DNA of 64,000 nt from Macrolepiota albuminosa (GCA_027475525.1 JAMWFC010000067.1:62001-126000), one strand, 5' to 3'. Shown: positions 1 to 12,271, counted from the stretch's first letter. The notes: generated from the sequence alone by a model not told the origin. Made by a program: numbers and translations.

Positions 1-2010
1 ACACATACGACTCGGCGAGACGCACCCAATCTGCTGGTGTTCGGGTTTCCTTGTCTTTTTGTGCTGTTTTCTTGAGTGCGGTGAAGATGGAGGATGATCG
101 AGGTTTGCCAAAGATGATAACAGGGCGGAATTTTACACCGGCCCAACTCGAGACGCAGCTGGCGAGCACGATGACGGAGACAAGGAGGTGGAAGAGCTGG
201 AGACAATATGACAGGTCCCAACCTCTTGCATAATCAGTGGCGGAAGGTATTGTAGATCCGTTGAGAACGGTTCCCGTATGGACGTGCACGGGCTGTGACG
301 AAGTCGATGAGGAGAACGAAGTGAGCGGGGAATTGAAAAACGAGAACAAGGCAAACGTCGCGAGGAGGTACTGCTGTGGAACCTGTGGCTGCTCCGTCGG
401 GGAAATGGGTGGTGGCGGGACGGGGGGAGGTACAACCTTCCTCGGCCGTCCACGCTTGCGCTTCTCAGGCACTGTCCCATCTGGACTCAACACAACCTTT
501 TTCTCCTTCTTCTCGACCTTGACCTGTGGTGTCCCTGCCGAAGGAGAAGATAAAGGGGAAACCTTTCCCCTCTTCCTCTTCCTACCGCCTTCCTCTTCAT
601 CATCTACCTCGTCATCCGAATCGTCATAATCCGCTTCGAGCTCGCCCTCGCCCTCGACCTCATCCTTCTCTTCCCCACCAAACATCTCCTTCCACTCCCT
701 TTCCCACTCTCTCAACAGCGCAGGACCACCCACAAGTCCCGAAATAAGACTCTTCAACCCCGCCTGCTCATTCTTCAACCTCACCTCTCTCTTCTTCAGT
801 ACACGAATATATTCCACCGCTTTACCCAGCACGTTCGCCTTGCTGCACTTTCGTGCAACCTTAACGCCATCGACGAAACCGCGCTCGTCCACGACGTCTT
901 CACCCATCGTGTACGACCTGAGCGGGTCGCCAGAGACAAGCACTTTGTTCGGTGCGCGCTTCTTGCTGCCGTCGCGGTCGTCGACGACGCGGAGGGCAGG
1001 GACGGCCATGCGTAGACTCTGGATGCGAGCATTGAGATTGGTACGGTATCTCCGTTCAATGGTGGTGTGGCTTGTCTTGGACCGAGGTTGAACGCCGGAC
1101 AGGGGGCTGGGCGCGGCTGCTGATGTGGGCGCAGGAGAGGGCGTTGAAGGAGGCGGCGTTGAGGCAGCAGATGTAATAGCAGAGTTGGAGACTGACTGGG
1201 AGATGTGGCGTGGGAGACGGGGAATGGGTAGCTTGGGGATGGCAGTAGGAGCTGTAATCTATAGTTAGTTTTTCAATGACGCCGAGTATTATTCGAGGCC
1301 GAACCTGTGGTTCCGGTTTGTTGATTTTCGAAAGCCTGCAGTTGGGCCGTCATTGGAAGAGCGAGCATCACACCGGCCGATTGACGGACTCGTTCTGCTA
1401 TGAGGGCTGCTACGTCAAAGGGAGAAGTGTTGGTTGTGGCGGGGTTCGCTACAGGGGGCTGGTTGGGCAAAAGGTTTGCGGTGGCTGGGCTAGGCACGGG
1501 CTCTGGGGCAGGCGACAAGGATGGGCCAGACGAAGACACTGACGAGGAAATGCTTAGCCTGCGTCCGCTCGAGCTCGACGACGATTGCATTGACGAAGAG
1601 TCCGATGGTGAGCTCGGGTCATGGTGGGCCTGGAATGTGTATGGAAGTTGTGTCGAGGAGAGTTCGTCGACATACGGCGCTGTATGGGCGTCAAAACCGT
1701 AATGAGGGTTGAAATTGTTATTGTACTGCAATACGCTAGGCTCGACAGCGATTGCGTTGACGTAGTCGATGTCCATGGACAACGACGAAAGGTCGGTGAA
1801 GTCGATCGGCCCATAGGACTTCATCTGGGCACTGAAATCTGGCTCAGGCCACATGGATGATGGCTGATTGAACTCGGCTGGTCCATCCAGCGGGGAAGGA
1901 TTGAGGAGAAAGTTGAATGGGTCTGCGGGATCGAGAGCGAGGTCTGAGGACGAGATGCGGGGCGACTGGGAGTCTGCACTGGACGGCGGGGACGGCGACG
2001 AGAAGGCCAT
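1..2010 (-). CDS. SREBP/Sre1-like bHLH membrane-bound transcription factor (3' end outside window)
   Basis: Sterol/hypoxia regulators of this family are bHLH factors held in the ER membrane and released by proteolysis. Translation of the minus strand shows a Ser/Pro/Asp-rich acidic N-terminus, then a bHLH basic region HTTIERRYRTNLNARI (RC of about 1024-1071). The Tyr in ERRYR is the SREBP hallmark; most bHLH proteins have Arg there. After the leucine-rich helix 2 and an acidic/KRKR stretch come two hydrophobic segments (about 350-310 and 210-160) flanking a short polar loop, as expected for a hairpin membrane anchor. One intron is supported at 1252-1304 (GT...AG). I chose the start at 2010 because it sits in a perfect GCCACCATGG context; an in-frame ATG at 2085 is possible. 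The gene runs off the left edge, so the C-terminal regulatory domain is not visible. Family assignment is firm; sterol regulation is inferred. Confidence 0.85.
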
Positions 2011-2292
2011 GGTGGCGGAAGACAAGCAAGGATTCAATTCATTGCAAGTGGTCCGACTTGACATCAGGCCATTTATTTCATGCACGTGACCTCGACGCGA
2101 AAGGCGTGTTTCTGCTCCAATCCTGGTCGTTTTTCAGGGTTGAGCAGTGTTCTTTCTGCGCGCAAAGAGATTTGAACGTGCAAAAGACTTGGATATGCAA
2201 GCACAGATGCTCTGCAGTGGTGCAAAGATTTTCTTATGTAACGATCAAATACCGTGGTTATCATTTGAGCGCAGTCAATTTCATTGCACGCA

Positions 2293-3655
2293 ATGTCAAT
2301 AGGCAAGTGCAGCCATGCCATTCGTTTTGCATTCATACTAACCATTGCGCCACAGATTTCAGTCTCTTCGGGGGCGCAGACTCTCTGACAGAGGGAAAGC
2401 GGTCTCCGCGCCGTACCTTTGCCGTGGGCGAGACCGACGCCAGCGCGCATGGCCGTCCTCCACAGGACCCTGCCGACTTTCTGTGGCTCATGACCGAGGA
2501 GCCCCACCGCACACGGCGCATGGCCATCATGAAGGCCCATCCTGACGTGCGTTGTCTTTTTTCTTCTCAGGCCACGGTGGCTCATGCGAGGTCCAGGTCA
2601 CGAAACTCATGGGCTACGAGCCGCTGACCAAGTACCTCGTTCTCCTCGTCGTCGTCCTCCAGCTCTCAATCGCCCTTCTCCTCCGCAATACCCATGCCCT
2701 CTCACCCATCTTTGTTCTCTGCGCGTACGTCGTGGGAGGAACCGCGAACCACAATCTCTTCCTCGCAATCCACGAAATAACCCACAACCTCGCGTTTCCC
2801 GGCATCGTCCCCAACCGCCTCCTCGCCATTTTTGCCAACCTCCCCATCGGCATCCCCTACTCTGTCGCGTTCAAAGGCTACCACATAGAGCACCACAAGT
2901 TCCTCGGCCAGGACGGCATCGACACCGACCTCCCCACACGCCTCGAGCTTCTCTGTCTCAACAACGTCCTCGGAAAAGTCTTTTTCGCGTGAGTCTCCTC
3001 CTCGCACCGTCCCCCGAGTCAGGCTGAACACGAACACGAACCACGAACCCCAGAACATTCCAGATCCTCTTCTACGCCCTCCGCCCCGGCTTCGTCCGCA
3101 CCCAGCGCCTCACGAAATGGCACTTGCTCAACCTCGTAGTCGAGCTGGTCTTTGACTACGTCCTCGTGCAGACCTTTGGTGTCCGCCCGCTCGTATACCT
3201 CCTCATGAGCAGCTTCTTCGCAGGGAGCCTCCACCCGTGTGCCGGCCATTTCATCGCAGAGCATTATCTCTGGGATGGCATGGAGCAAGAGACCTACAGC
3301 TACTATGGTCCGCTCAATCTCCTTGCTTATAACGTACGTCTGTCTATTTATTTCCTTGGACCACGGAGATGTGTGTGCAGACTCACTCACATCCCCACCC
3401 ACCCACATCCAGGTCGGATATCATAATGAGCACCATGATTTTCCTTCTGTACCTTGGACGCGCCTGCCTGCGCTTCGTGCGCTCGCACCAGAATTCTACG
3501 ACGTCCTCCCCGCCCACCCGTCGTGGCCTATGGTCATCGTCAATTTCATCCGGGATAATGAAGTCGGCATTTTTGCGCGTGCGAAGCGGCTCGCGAAGAA
3601 CGGGAGCGTGAGAGTTGTGGAGAAGGTAAAAGAAGAGGAGGATAAGAGTGATTGA
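2293..3655 (+). CDS. Sphingolipid delta(4)-desaturase (DES1/DEGS family)
   Basis: This ER membrane di-iron enzyme introduces the delta4 double bond of (dihydro)ceramide. The product starts with the family's N-terminal motif DFLWLMTEEPHRTRR and shows three histidine boxes: HEITHN, HIEHH and NEHHD in GYHNEHHDFPSVPW, with several hydrophobic membrane spans between them. Exons: about 2356-2546, 2597-2988, 3054-3333 and 3413-3655. These introns have GT-AG ends and restore the family sequence (for example HPD joined to VTKLMGYEP). The start is uncertain. No ATG lies in frame close to the conserved N-terminus. A 10-nt first exon at 2293-2302, joined across a GC-AG intron (AG/GCAAGT donor, 2303-2355), would give one. 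The gene diverges from the SREBP-like gene, sharing a promoter region of under 300 bp. The family call is near certain; the first exon is not. Confidence 0.88.
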
Positions 3656-3964
3656 GGTAGCGTTTGCATGACCTAGTAGCGTTGGTGTACGGACTTGGAA
3701 TGGATGATCTGTTCCCGCTGACATAACTGATCGTATGAGCAAGATATTTGATGCTATGTCTATTTGGCAGAACGTATGCACCCATCGGAAAAACCCTACA
3801 TAGATATCTGCCTCAAACGAACATTCAAAAACGACACCTCAAAAGCACCCATCCGCATATAGAACGAAAAGAATCACTCGCCTTCATCATAACATCATAA
3901 GAATCAAAAATCAAAAATCAAAAAAAAAATCAAAAACGTAGGACATCAGCGAGGTATCAACAAC

Positions 3965-4118
3965 AAGAAATCACCGCTGGAGGCCACAACAATTTTTCCT
4001 ACAGCCGATAGTGGGAAACAAAGACCTTTATGCCATTTCCAAAGAAATCACCGCTGGAGGCCACAACAATTTTTCCTACAGCCGATAGTGGGAAACAAAG
4101 ACCTTTATGCCATTTCCA
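3965..4118. repeat. Exact tandem duplication, 2 x 77 bp
   Basis: Bases 3965-4041 and 4042-4118 are identical. This is one of five exact 77-bp tandem duplications in the window. It is more likely an assembly artefact than a natural minisatellite (see findings). Confidence 0.95.
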
Positions 4119-5275
4119 GTACACATATCCCAAGGCAGAACAAAAAAGGGGAAGGGATGGTGAAAACATGCCTGTTTTGGGGCTTTTTCCCAATAATGAC
4201 AGCAGCTTCTTCTGTCGGCGCCAGCAAGTCGCAAAAATAAATGAATGACTCGATGCGATGCAAGCTGCCAACGTCAGGGGACATACCATTGAACAGGACC
4301 TGACTATTTTCGACGCGAGAGAACGAGAAAGTAGTGCAGATGTTATGCCATTTCCATTCCGGTACATGTCGAGAGATGGTAAAACATGCCTGTTTTTGGC
4401 TTTTTCCCATTGACAGCAGCTTCTGCCTGGCCGCAGCAAGTCTCAAAAATAAATGATTGACTCGATGCGATGCAAGCCGCCAACGTCAGGGTATGGCTAA
4501 GGGAACACACATCACTGAACAGGACCTGACTATTTTCGACGCGAGAGAGCGAGAAAGTAGTGCAGATGTTATGCCATTTCCAGTACATAAGTTATCAAGA
4601 GATGGTAAAACATACCTGTTTTTGGCTTTTTCCCAATAATGACAGCAGCTTCTGCCTGGCCGCAGCAAGTCGCAAAAATAAATGAAAGACTCGATGCGAT
4701 GCGATGCAAGCCGCCAACGTCAGGGGATGGCTAAGGGATCACACATCACAGAACAGGACCTGACTATTTTCGACGCGAGAGAGCGAGAAAGTAGTGCAGA
4801 TGTTATGCCATTTCCAGTACATAAGTTATCAAGAGATGGTAAAATATACCTGTTTCTGGTTTTTTCTCGTTGACAGCAGCTTCTGCCTGGCGCCAGCAAG
4901 TCGCAAAAATGAATTGCAGATGTTATGCCATTTCCAGTACATATCAAGAGATGGCAAAATATACCTGTTTTCGGCTTTTTCCCAATAATGACAGCAGCTT
5001 CTGCCTGGCCGCAGCAAGTCGCAAAAATAAGTGAAAGACTCGATGCGATGCAAGCCGCCAACGTCAGGGTATGGCTAAGGGAACACACATCACTGAACAG
5101 GACCTGACTATTTTCGACACGAGAGAGCGAGAAAGTAGTACAGATGTTATGCCATTTCCATTCCAGTACATATCGAGAGATGGCAAAACATACCTGTTTT
5201 TGGCTTTTTCCCATTGACCGCAGCTTCTAGCAGAAGATGTTGAACGCCAGTGAAAGTCTCGAAAATAAATGAAAG
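4105..5275. repeat. Degenerate tandem repeat, unit about 230 bp
   Basis: A unit containing GACTATTTTCGACGCGAGAG, GATGTTATGCCATTTCCA, a short T-rich stretch and GCAGCAAGTCGCAAAAATAA recurs with its conserved core at about 4302, 4528, 4759 and 5104, plus partial copies. Spacing is about 227-231 bp for the first three; the fourth is about 345 bp away because a partial unit of about 115 bp is inserted. Copies differ by substitutions and small indels. Open frames across it are repeats of one another and are not convincing genes. It is CpG-rich and close to the 3' end of the desaturase gene. Confidence 0.85.
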
Positions 5276-7552
5276 ACTGTGAAAGTATTTTTTTTAAACC
5301 TCCACTATCGTCTTGTAGTGCGTGCCGGCCGGCCGTTGGAAAGAGCCAGATTGTCAAAGACCGGTTCAAGAGCTTGGTGAGACTTTGGAGAGAAGGGAAC
5401 GAGCACACAAGAGAGCGACAACTATGTTGATTTCATACCGGATGGTAGACGGATACATGAGGTTTTTTTATAGTAAATTATGGGTCAATAAAGCATAGGA
5501 GAAGAATCGATAAGTTCTAACATTCGGAATTCGGATTGGACTTGTCGCGAGAATCGTGACACAGATATTGATGCATCTCTTATCATGCCGAAGCGTCGTA
5601 ATTAGAGAAACGGTTTTTTGCAGGCTGGGATTTCTCTGAAAGTGCGTCGAGAGGTTCATCTTCGGACTTAAATGTGGATGAAATGATTCTGGCGGTAGGC
5701 AGTTCTCGGTTCTCGGTCCGATGTAGTTTATTTAAAAAATCATGATTGAAGGATCACGGCACCATTGTTTAACCAACACCAGCTGCGAATACTTTCAAGA
5801 CAGATACATATGTAACTTCTTTGAAGAAATTCGAATCATCGTAAAAATACCCACCGACGATTCTTTACTACACTCGCGCCGGAAGCCATCATGAAATGGA
5901 ACAGAATCCCAGCACCATTACTTGTTAAGCAACTCTACTCCACTACTCTTCCTTTGGAAAATCTATCGCAGGTCAATCTATGCGCGCGCGCGGAGTTACA
6001 TTCTTAGCTTAGTGTGTGGTAGATGCAAACTATTATAGGAATTTGTGGGTCGTCTGGCACCGTGTTCCCATCGATATATCAGAAAAAGTCCTATACTGTT
6101 CCATGGACCAGCCATGGGTTGACGAAACGACGTCCATTCTCCAAACAAAATCGAAAGATGGAATCTGATTTTTTCTTCCAAAGACCAAAACGAGCAATGG
6201 ATGCTATCGCTTGAAATAGCTACTAATCTGACTTCGTATAAATGACGGGATGGGGAGATGCTAAGTATTTATACATAATAAATGATGTTGACAATGTTAT
6301 ATTTCACACCACATATGTAGTAAATCAATCACCAAGCTCATGTGGGTCGGCAAAGCAAATGATTAGATCACATCTCGCTAGCGAGCAGTAGAGGGGAGAT
6401 AAGCTGTTAAAATAGATGTAAATAGCCAAATAATCATCCAGCTCATCGCGCCATGGTCAGAGGGACAGGCTTCGACAGCTCTCCTAAATTGCTCGGTATC
6501 TGTGCTATTCCCTTGCAGCGAAAGACTATCTATCTAGATGTATAATCCCTCGACACCTCTGATTTGCGTGCGTCAATCGATCATTATGGCGCAATCAGAT
6601 ATGCTTCTGTGGTTTGCAATAAATCTATCAAGTTGGATGACTTCCCGGCGCTTTTGGGCGCAATCACAATCAGCCTTTCTTGAATTGAATGATCCTGCTG
6701 TTTACCGCAGGATACAGCAGTGTTCTGATACTCCTTAATCTTTCTTCCGTCACTTGTTGGCCACTGTTGTCCCTGTAACTTCCTCGCTGTAGATTTGGAC
6801 CCGAATGGTCGATGCTTGTATGCTGATCTCGGCACTGTCTCCTCTATATTTCCAGAACATGGTCTCTCACCCATGACCAGCACATCGAATTTACTTTCAT
6901 ACCACTCAGTCAGGAATCATCTCAGTCTCCTGTTATGCGTACTGTGCTTGACTGTACACCATCAAGCACTTACCAATCTAGACCAGCATAACAGCGACGG
7001 CTGGTGCCTGCCATGTGCTAAGGTCCAGCCAAGGGCTCTTGGCTGCCTCGCAAACCTGATGCTCCCGGTTTCCCGCCAAAAATGGTTAACTACGACTAGC
7101 GTGAATATACCAAGGGAAAAGTATAGTGTCTTACGTATACTTTGCAAACCGTTGTTATCTTTTTCCGGTAGGATAGCTTGAACCTTACAACCTGGAACTC
7201 GTCGGCCCTTGTAAAATTCCGGAGGGGGAAATATAGTCATATCAGAGCTGAAGCCGACGCCAAGATTGTTTCAATAGCAGAAACGTCATCTTGGAAGAAC
7301 TGATCTTGATCGCTGCCCCAAAGTATGCGAACGGGTTTCCCTTGTTCCTAGTTACTTAAGAGGCATCTACCCAGCACAACAGGCCACTCGGCCAATTGTA
7401 TGAGAAGTATCTGCCTTCACCGTATTGGCCTACGTAAACATGCTAAGGGTGGTGCAACACGTTTTTTGCAGTCAATCGTAGAGGAGCACCAGTAAAAGAA
7501 TTCGGGCTGAAAAATAAGCGACGCTTTGCCGGTCCGGTAATCAGAAAAAGAA
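5276..7552. other. Non-coding stretch, no gene supported
   Basis: About 2.3 kb is moderately AT-rich. It has only short open frames with no recognisable domain, no consistent splice pattern and no repeats of note. Nothing functional can be claimed before the tRNA gene that follows. Confidence 0.5.
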
Positions 7553-7633
7553 TGCATCAACCGGGAGTCGAACCCGGAGCTAGGCCAATCTACTGAATGG
7601 GAAGACCCAATGTTACCGCTACACCATTGATGC
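7553..7633 (-). tRNA. tRNA-Gly(CCC) with a short intron
   Basis: The minus strand folds into a cloverleaf. The acceptor GCATCAA pairs with TTGATGC, with discriminator A. The D-stem is GTGT/ACAT and the anticodon stem is GGGTC/GGCCT. The T-arm is CCGGG-TTCGACT-CCCGG. The anticodon loop reads TTCCCA, then about 10 extra bases (TTCAGTAGAT), then T, which fits an intron after position 37. CCC is the best-fitting anticodon; a shifted stem would give UCC (also Gly). A T-run (TTCTTTTTC in the minus sense) lies just past the 3' end as a Pol III terminator. CCA is not encoded, as usual in eukaryotes. Confidence 0.88.
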
Positions 7634-8314
7634 ATATGTACTGGCGTCCTAAGGTACCATATTGTTCATCAAAGACTCCGCTCTCGGAATGGGTGCGCGA
7701 CATTTCAAATCGTGCTTCTTCACTCTTGCTAAAAGGTAGTAAGACGTCTTAGCCAGTTTGCTCTATTCTGTACATACCAGCGCCCAACGTGCCTTGGACT
7801 ATTTTTGACGTCCTCAAAACGTTTTTGTTGCTAGACGACCAGTAAAATTGATTTTTGGACAGCTCTGAATTGGACAGCTCTGATGTGTTAGACAGGTGCC
7901 GAAAGTTTCAGCACAGGCTGAGGTTTTACTCAACCGGTTCAACTTTTTACAGACTGCTTCGCTGCGTACAACTTGGTCCATCGGCTGGACTTCATCATCA
8001 ACAATCTCATATCAATTCTCGATCAAGTTGGCTTAATTAGTGGGCGCCTGGTTCAGGAACAACCCTTGTTCTTGTACATTGCACCATGTGCAAGATGTAT
8101 CGTTGTGCTTGCTACCAATCAACGACTATAACGGCTCCGGTCTTCTCACAGCCTCGGACTCAAGCGTTTATTACTTCACCTGCCTGCATTTGGATCTGTC
8201 AACGAAACTCCCTAAAAGGTGTGAGATTCTCACCTCGCTACAGCAGCTTCGCTATAAATAATAACGCGGTACCTTGTAAACACTTTAATCGTATACCACC
8301 ACCACTATCTCGTG
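7634..8314. promoter_or_regulatory. Upstream region of the hydrolase gene, with TATA-like box
   Basis: There is no gene here. A TATAAATA element at 8253-8260 lies about 60 bp before the hydrolase ATG at 8315. Short open frames between 7855 and 8261 show no recognisable product. Confidence 0.5.
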
Positions 8315-9780
8315 ATGCCGTTCGTTCACCTCGATACACCTACTGGACCCCTCGAGGTACACTACTCAATCGCGACGCCTACCAATCCTTCTAGCCCCTC
8401 TATTGTACCGCAACTACCATGCGTTCTGTTCCTTCACTCTGGATACTCTGGTCACGAAGCGTTTGAATGTACTGTTCCTCTGATCTTCGATACGAAACAC
8501 CACTGAGACCTCGACAGCCCAATACAGCGATCCGCTACTCCGACACCGATTCAATCTAATTGGCGTCGACATGCGAGGGTACGGCTCCACCAAAGGGCGC
8601 ATCACGCAGGAGGAATACTGTCCCGCTGACTCAGCAGACGACATCTACCGATTCCTCGTGAGTAACTTAGAATCTAGCGCATGTTTTCATTTAGCGGTCT
8701 GTCGGGACGCCCCTGCCAGATAGGCTATACTCACCCCTTGTTTTCTGATCTCGATATAGAAAGCACTTGACCTTCCACCCGTGCACATATTCGGCCTCTC
8801 TATGGGCTGTTGTGTGGGCCTTGAACTCACATCAACCCACCCAGAACTCGTCCGCTCACTTACGCTCTGCTCTCCGCTTCCTGCAATGGAGGTATGTACA
8901 AATCGATTTTTTTCGTAGTGTTATCCATTCCTGGTGCTAAATAACGATGTTACAGCTTGAAGATATCGCGGCTGGCCGCCGAGAGGTGTTTAACCTTTGG
9001 GTTCAGGCTTTTGATCATGATGGCCGCGGACCGCCTGGAGGTGACTCTGCTACATTGGAGGACCTTACTCTTGGCATTCAACAACTTTGCTTCAACAATC
9101 AACGGAGCAGTCTCTCCGATGCGTAAGTCGGATTGAGTTAATGCGGATAATCTGACATGCTCATGCGTCCTCAGGTTATCCAAAAATTCTCTGATTACAG
9201 CGTCCATAAATCGGGCTGGGTCACCACAGGCGGTGAAAGAGACATATCACGCAACCGTTGGATGGTTCCTCAAGCGGAGGCCACAATCTCGTGAAGCGCT
9301 AGCCAGAGTTCGCACTTTTTCTGCACTACCATTCCTGTAACTCACGAATCCATCGTTCGGCAGATTCAGTGTTCCGTTCGACTGATCCACTGCAACCAGG
9401 ATGTAGCGTACCCAATACAGTACACAGAAGATCTGGAAGATCGGTTACGAGATGCAGGCATTACCGACGTCGAATTGATTGAGGTTCCAGGACCCCACTA
9501 TGGAAGCGTTGTCAATCCACAAGCGTGAGTGTCCCAATTTCATACTAGTTTGTCAGGTACTAAGTTCCTGAGCGCATCCAGAATCAACCCAATACTCCTT
9601 GAACATGTATTATACGCGTCCCAAGGTTCCGGCGGCTTTTTGACAAACGGTCACCAAAATCCCCAGGCACCTATCGACTGTAGAAAGATGACAACCCATT
9701 TCACTAACCGGCTCGCTGAATTAGGCTACAACCCCAACGAGGAAGATGACGACCTCGTTGAATGTTATTTAGAACTCTGA
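8315..9780 (+). CDS. Alpha/beta-hydrolase fold protein
   Basis: A soluble serine hydrolase of the alpha/beta fold; the substrate is unknown, and 3-oxoadipate enol-lactonase or epoxide-hydrolase-like proteins are the nearest general types. The catalytic triad can be placed. The nucleophile is in GLSMG (exon at 8760), the acid is in HCNQDVAYP and the histidine is in VPGPHYGSV. The oxyanion-region motif FLHSGYSG is near residue 45. Exons: 8315-8460, 8518-8657, 8760-8891, 8956-9122, 9175-9307, 9364-9524 and 9582-9780. All introns have GT-AG ends and keep the frame. Without splicing the gene looks frameshifted near 8506, but the 57-nt intron 8461-8517 resolves this. It ends about 400 bp from the 3' end of the convergent GPI3 gene. 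Confidence 0.85.
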
Positions 9781-10183
9781 TGCCTCATTTTACCTGATTA
9801 AATTATACCTATGCCAAGGTCCTTTTATGTATCTCTACACTATCCTGAAATGCCCAAGGCTCATACCTCTTGCCGCCCTATGTATTTTTAGTCTCTCTAG
9901 TATGGTACAAATATATATCGTGAACTAGAAGCCATCTGAGCATCGCAAAAAAGACGACCCCGGAGTAATTACCCAGTGTTTCTTGATGAATGTGGTATGA
10001 AAAGAGTTAAATTGATAAAAAGGACACAATGGAAAGATGAGTTATCGTCCTCAAACCTCTTTAGCGCCCACCGTATCATTCCGCGAACTGAACGGGCGAT
10101 CTTGTCACGGACCTTTCAAGGAGGCACAGCTTCAGCAAATTTTTGTCTCCCCGTTTCTGTGAGCTGATAGTAGCACCTCTGTC
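9781..10183. other. Convergent intergenic region
   Basis: This is the space between the 3' ends of the hydrolase (+) and GPI3 (-). It should hold both 3' UTRs and polyadenylation sites. No further gene is supported. Confidence 0.5.
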
Positions 10184-12047
10184 TCAGAATTTGCTAAAAA
10201 AAGGAAAGAAATTTTGAAGCACCTCTTTATACTTTTTGGGATTCCAATGGACCCGAACGTAGTCTATGTCTTCACGAGGCATCCACCATTCCAAGAAGAG
10301 AAAGAAAATACAGTCGACGATCAAAATCATAGTGTATATCGGGCCTGCAAAGGGCCCGAGTTGCATGGTCCTAGGTTATCTTGCCTAAACAAGGTCGTGT
10401 TAGAAAAGAGTACAAAGAATTGCCCTACCTGTGCATGCGCTCCCACAAGTCCAACTGTGGGGACTTGATAGCGGCATCGTACACTTTTTCGGTTCGTGCA
10501 GCAACATCTTCCCAATTATAGAAAGTCTTTACACGTTCGTGAGCCTTCTGTGGGTCGTGTTTTCCCGCTGCGATGATGCCAATAGCTTCGGACATGGCGC
10601 GAAATACATCTGGATACCACGATGGCCGGTAAGCCCGCACTACGAATACAATACTCAAAAGATATCGAAGACGAACCGTCTTCTTCGGGCTCGGCGAAAC
10701 TTATCATGTCTTGGGGAAGTATCTCCGGTACGCCCCCGACACGTGTAGAGACGACGTACAGGCCGGCACAGGCGGCTTCAAGAATGGCGATGCCAAAAGA
10801 CTCTGTGAGAGAGGTGTTCATAAATATCGCTCCCTGATGCAGGACCTAGTAAATATCCAATGTTGTAAGATGCTGCCTATAAAGTGGGCACAAAGACCTA
10901 CAGATCGGACGTCACTATGTCGAACGGGCCCAAGGAGTTCAATACGGTCTTGGAGCAGATGTTTCTCTCGCATTTGTAGGAGATCAATGAGTTTGGGGCC
11001 ATCACCACCTTGTATGTTTGTTATTTCTCTTGTGCTCTCGGCGTAAGTAAAAGATTTTACCAACTACAAAACGAACGTTTGAAAATGCAGCGCATATTCT
11101 GGGTGCAGTTGCAACAAGTAGATCGATACCCTTGCGGTAAGCCAAGCGAGACAACACAACAATGGTAACTTTGCAATCCTTAATCAGAAAGGACTCAAGT
11201 GATTTGGTAATTTATTAGCCTTACTTATTTCAGTGGGCTTCGTTAGGACCGGCCTGAAATTGTCTGCGATGAGAGCATTGGGGATGACATATACATTTTT
11301 TCGAACGACAAGTTTGGAAGAATCTTGCGGGTCCTGCTCGAAGAGTTCACCACGCAAAACCGTGTTTTCACGACTAGGAAGAATTGTCAAGAGTGAAATA
11401 ATTATTGTGATATGCCAAACACCTACCCTGTGTGAGAGACACAAATGACAGCGTCAACATTTTTGAGTGTCCCAGCAAGGAGCTTGTTCGTCAAGATACT
11501 TGCGGCATCATCAAAACCAAACAGACTATGGTCCGTGAAGACGGTGCGAATTCCCATCAAGTGAGAGTGTAAGATTCCTTCATGACCAAGGGAGGAAAGA
11601 CTGGCATGGGCATGAATGAGATGTATGTGTTCCCTTAAGAGAATCGTTCGAAGGTACGGAAGTGAAGTGAAAAAATTTGGGAGAGTTGCTGATGACGCTA
11701 TAGGAAGAAACGGAAGGTAATAGACCTTGAGTGACGGAAGGAGCCAGCGGACACCAACGCGATCAGGGGTATGACTGTGTGTGATCACAATGACCTTGTG
11801 AACTGTTGTTATTCATTCATTCTGCCAATACCTAGCGAACAACCGACTTTGTGGCCTTTCTGTATCAGTGTCGCACTTAACATGTAGATGTGGTTTTCTA
11901 CACCGCCAACATTAGGATGAAAAAAGTCCGAAATCATTCTAAGATGTACAGTGAATTATTGAGCTCCCTGCACACCTTAGTCTTGGGCACTCACGCAATA
12001 GATATTGGATGCATCGTGAAGTAGTCACTGTTCAGCGAAGTAGCCAT
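10184..12047 (-). CDS. GPI3: GPI3/PIG-A, catalytic subunit of GPI-GlcNAc transferase
   Basis: This enzyme transfers GlcNAc to phosphatidylinositol, the first step of GPI-anchor synthesis, on the cytosolic face of the ER. The protein starts [10 protein letters not shown] and then has [18 protein letters not shown], the family's N-terminal donor-binding motif. [24 protein letters not shown] and the EX7E motif ESFGIAILE follow. A C-terminal hydrophobic anchor ([17 protein letters not shown]) ends the enzyme. Exon 1 is 11995-12047, joined over an intron to 11938 and downward. The last exon is 10184-10370, reached from donor 10428 by acceptor CCTAG. Several more introns lie between. All conserved blocks are intact. 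The start codon is 224 bp from that of the divergent D-amino-acid oxidase. Confidence 0.92.
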
Positions 12048-12271
12048 CCACCTGTTCAAGGGATATGTAAATGCCCATCCCCCTTTGTGACGACTTAGTG
12101 TGGAATTTAACGTTTATAGGTTTGATGAGGTCGTCGGTGCCGTTGTAAGTTGTAATAAAGCTCATCAACGGCCCCTTCCGAATTTCCGCCAATCGTTTAT
12201 CATCAAGTCGGCCCGCCGATCCAGGATTGAAATTGACTCATGTTCATGTGCTCTACTGTTCCTCTCACACA
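12048..12271. promoter_or_regulatory. Shared divergent promoter, GPI3 / D-amino-acid oxidase 1
   Basis: Only 224 bp separate the two start codons, so both transcripts must start here. No clear TATA box is seen. Confidence 0.55.

Noticed and set aside
2073..2585. 170-codon minus-strand frame opposite the desaturase start
   Set aside because: It overlaps the conserved desaturase exon and the promoter region, with no recognisable content; it is a shadow.
3965..5275. CRISPR-like array
   Set aside because: Units are about 230 bp and degenerate, with no short repeats and unique spacers, in a eukaryotic context.
5276..7552. Frames of up to 128 codons in the 5.3-7.5 kb stretch
   Set aside because: No domains, no coding bias seen, no matching splice partners.
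8315..8644. Frameshift or pseudogene in the alpha/beta hydrolase
   Set aside because: A 57-nt GT-AG intron (8461-8517) restores the frame and the family sequence.
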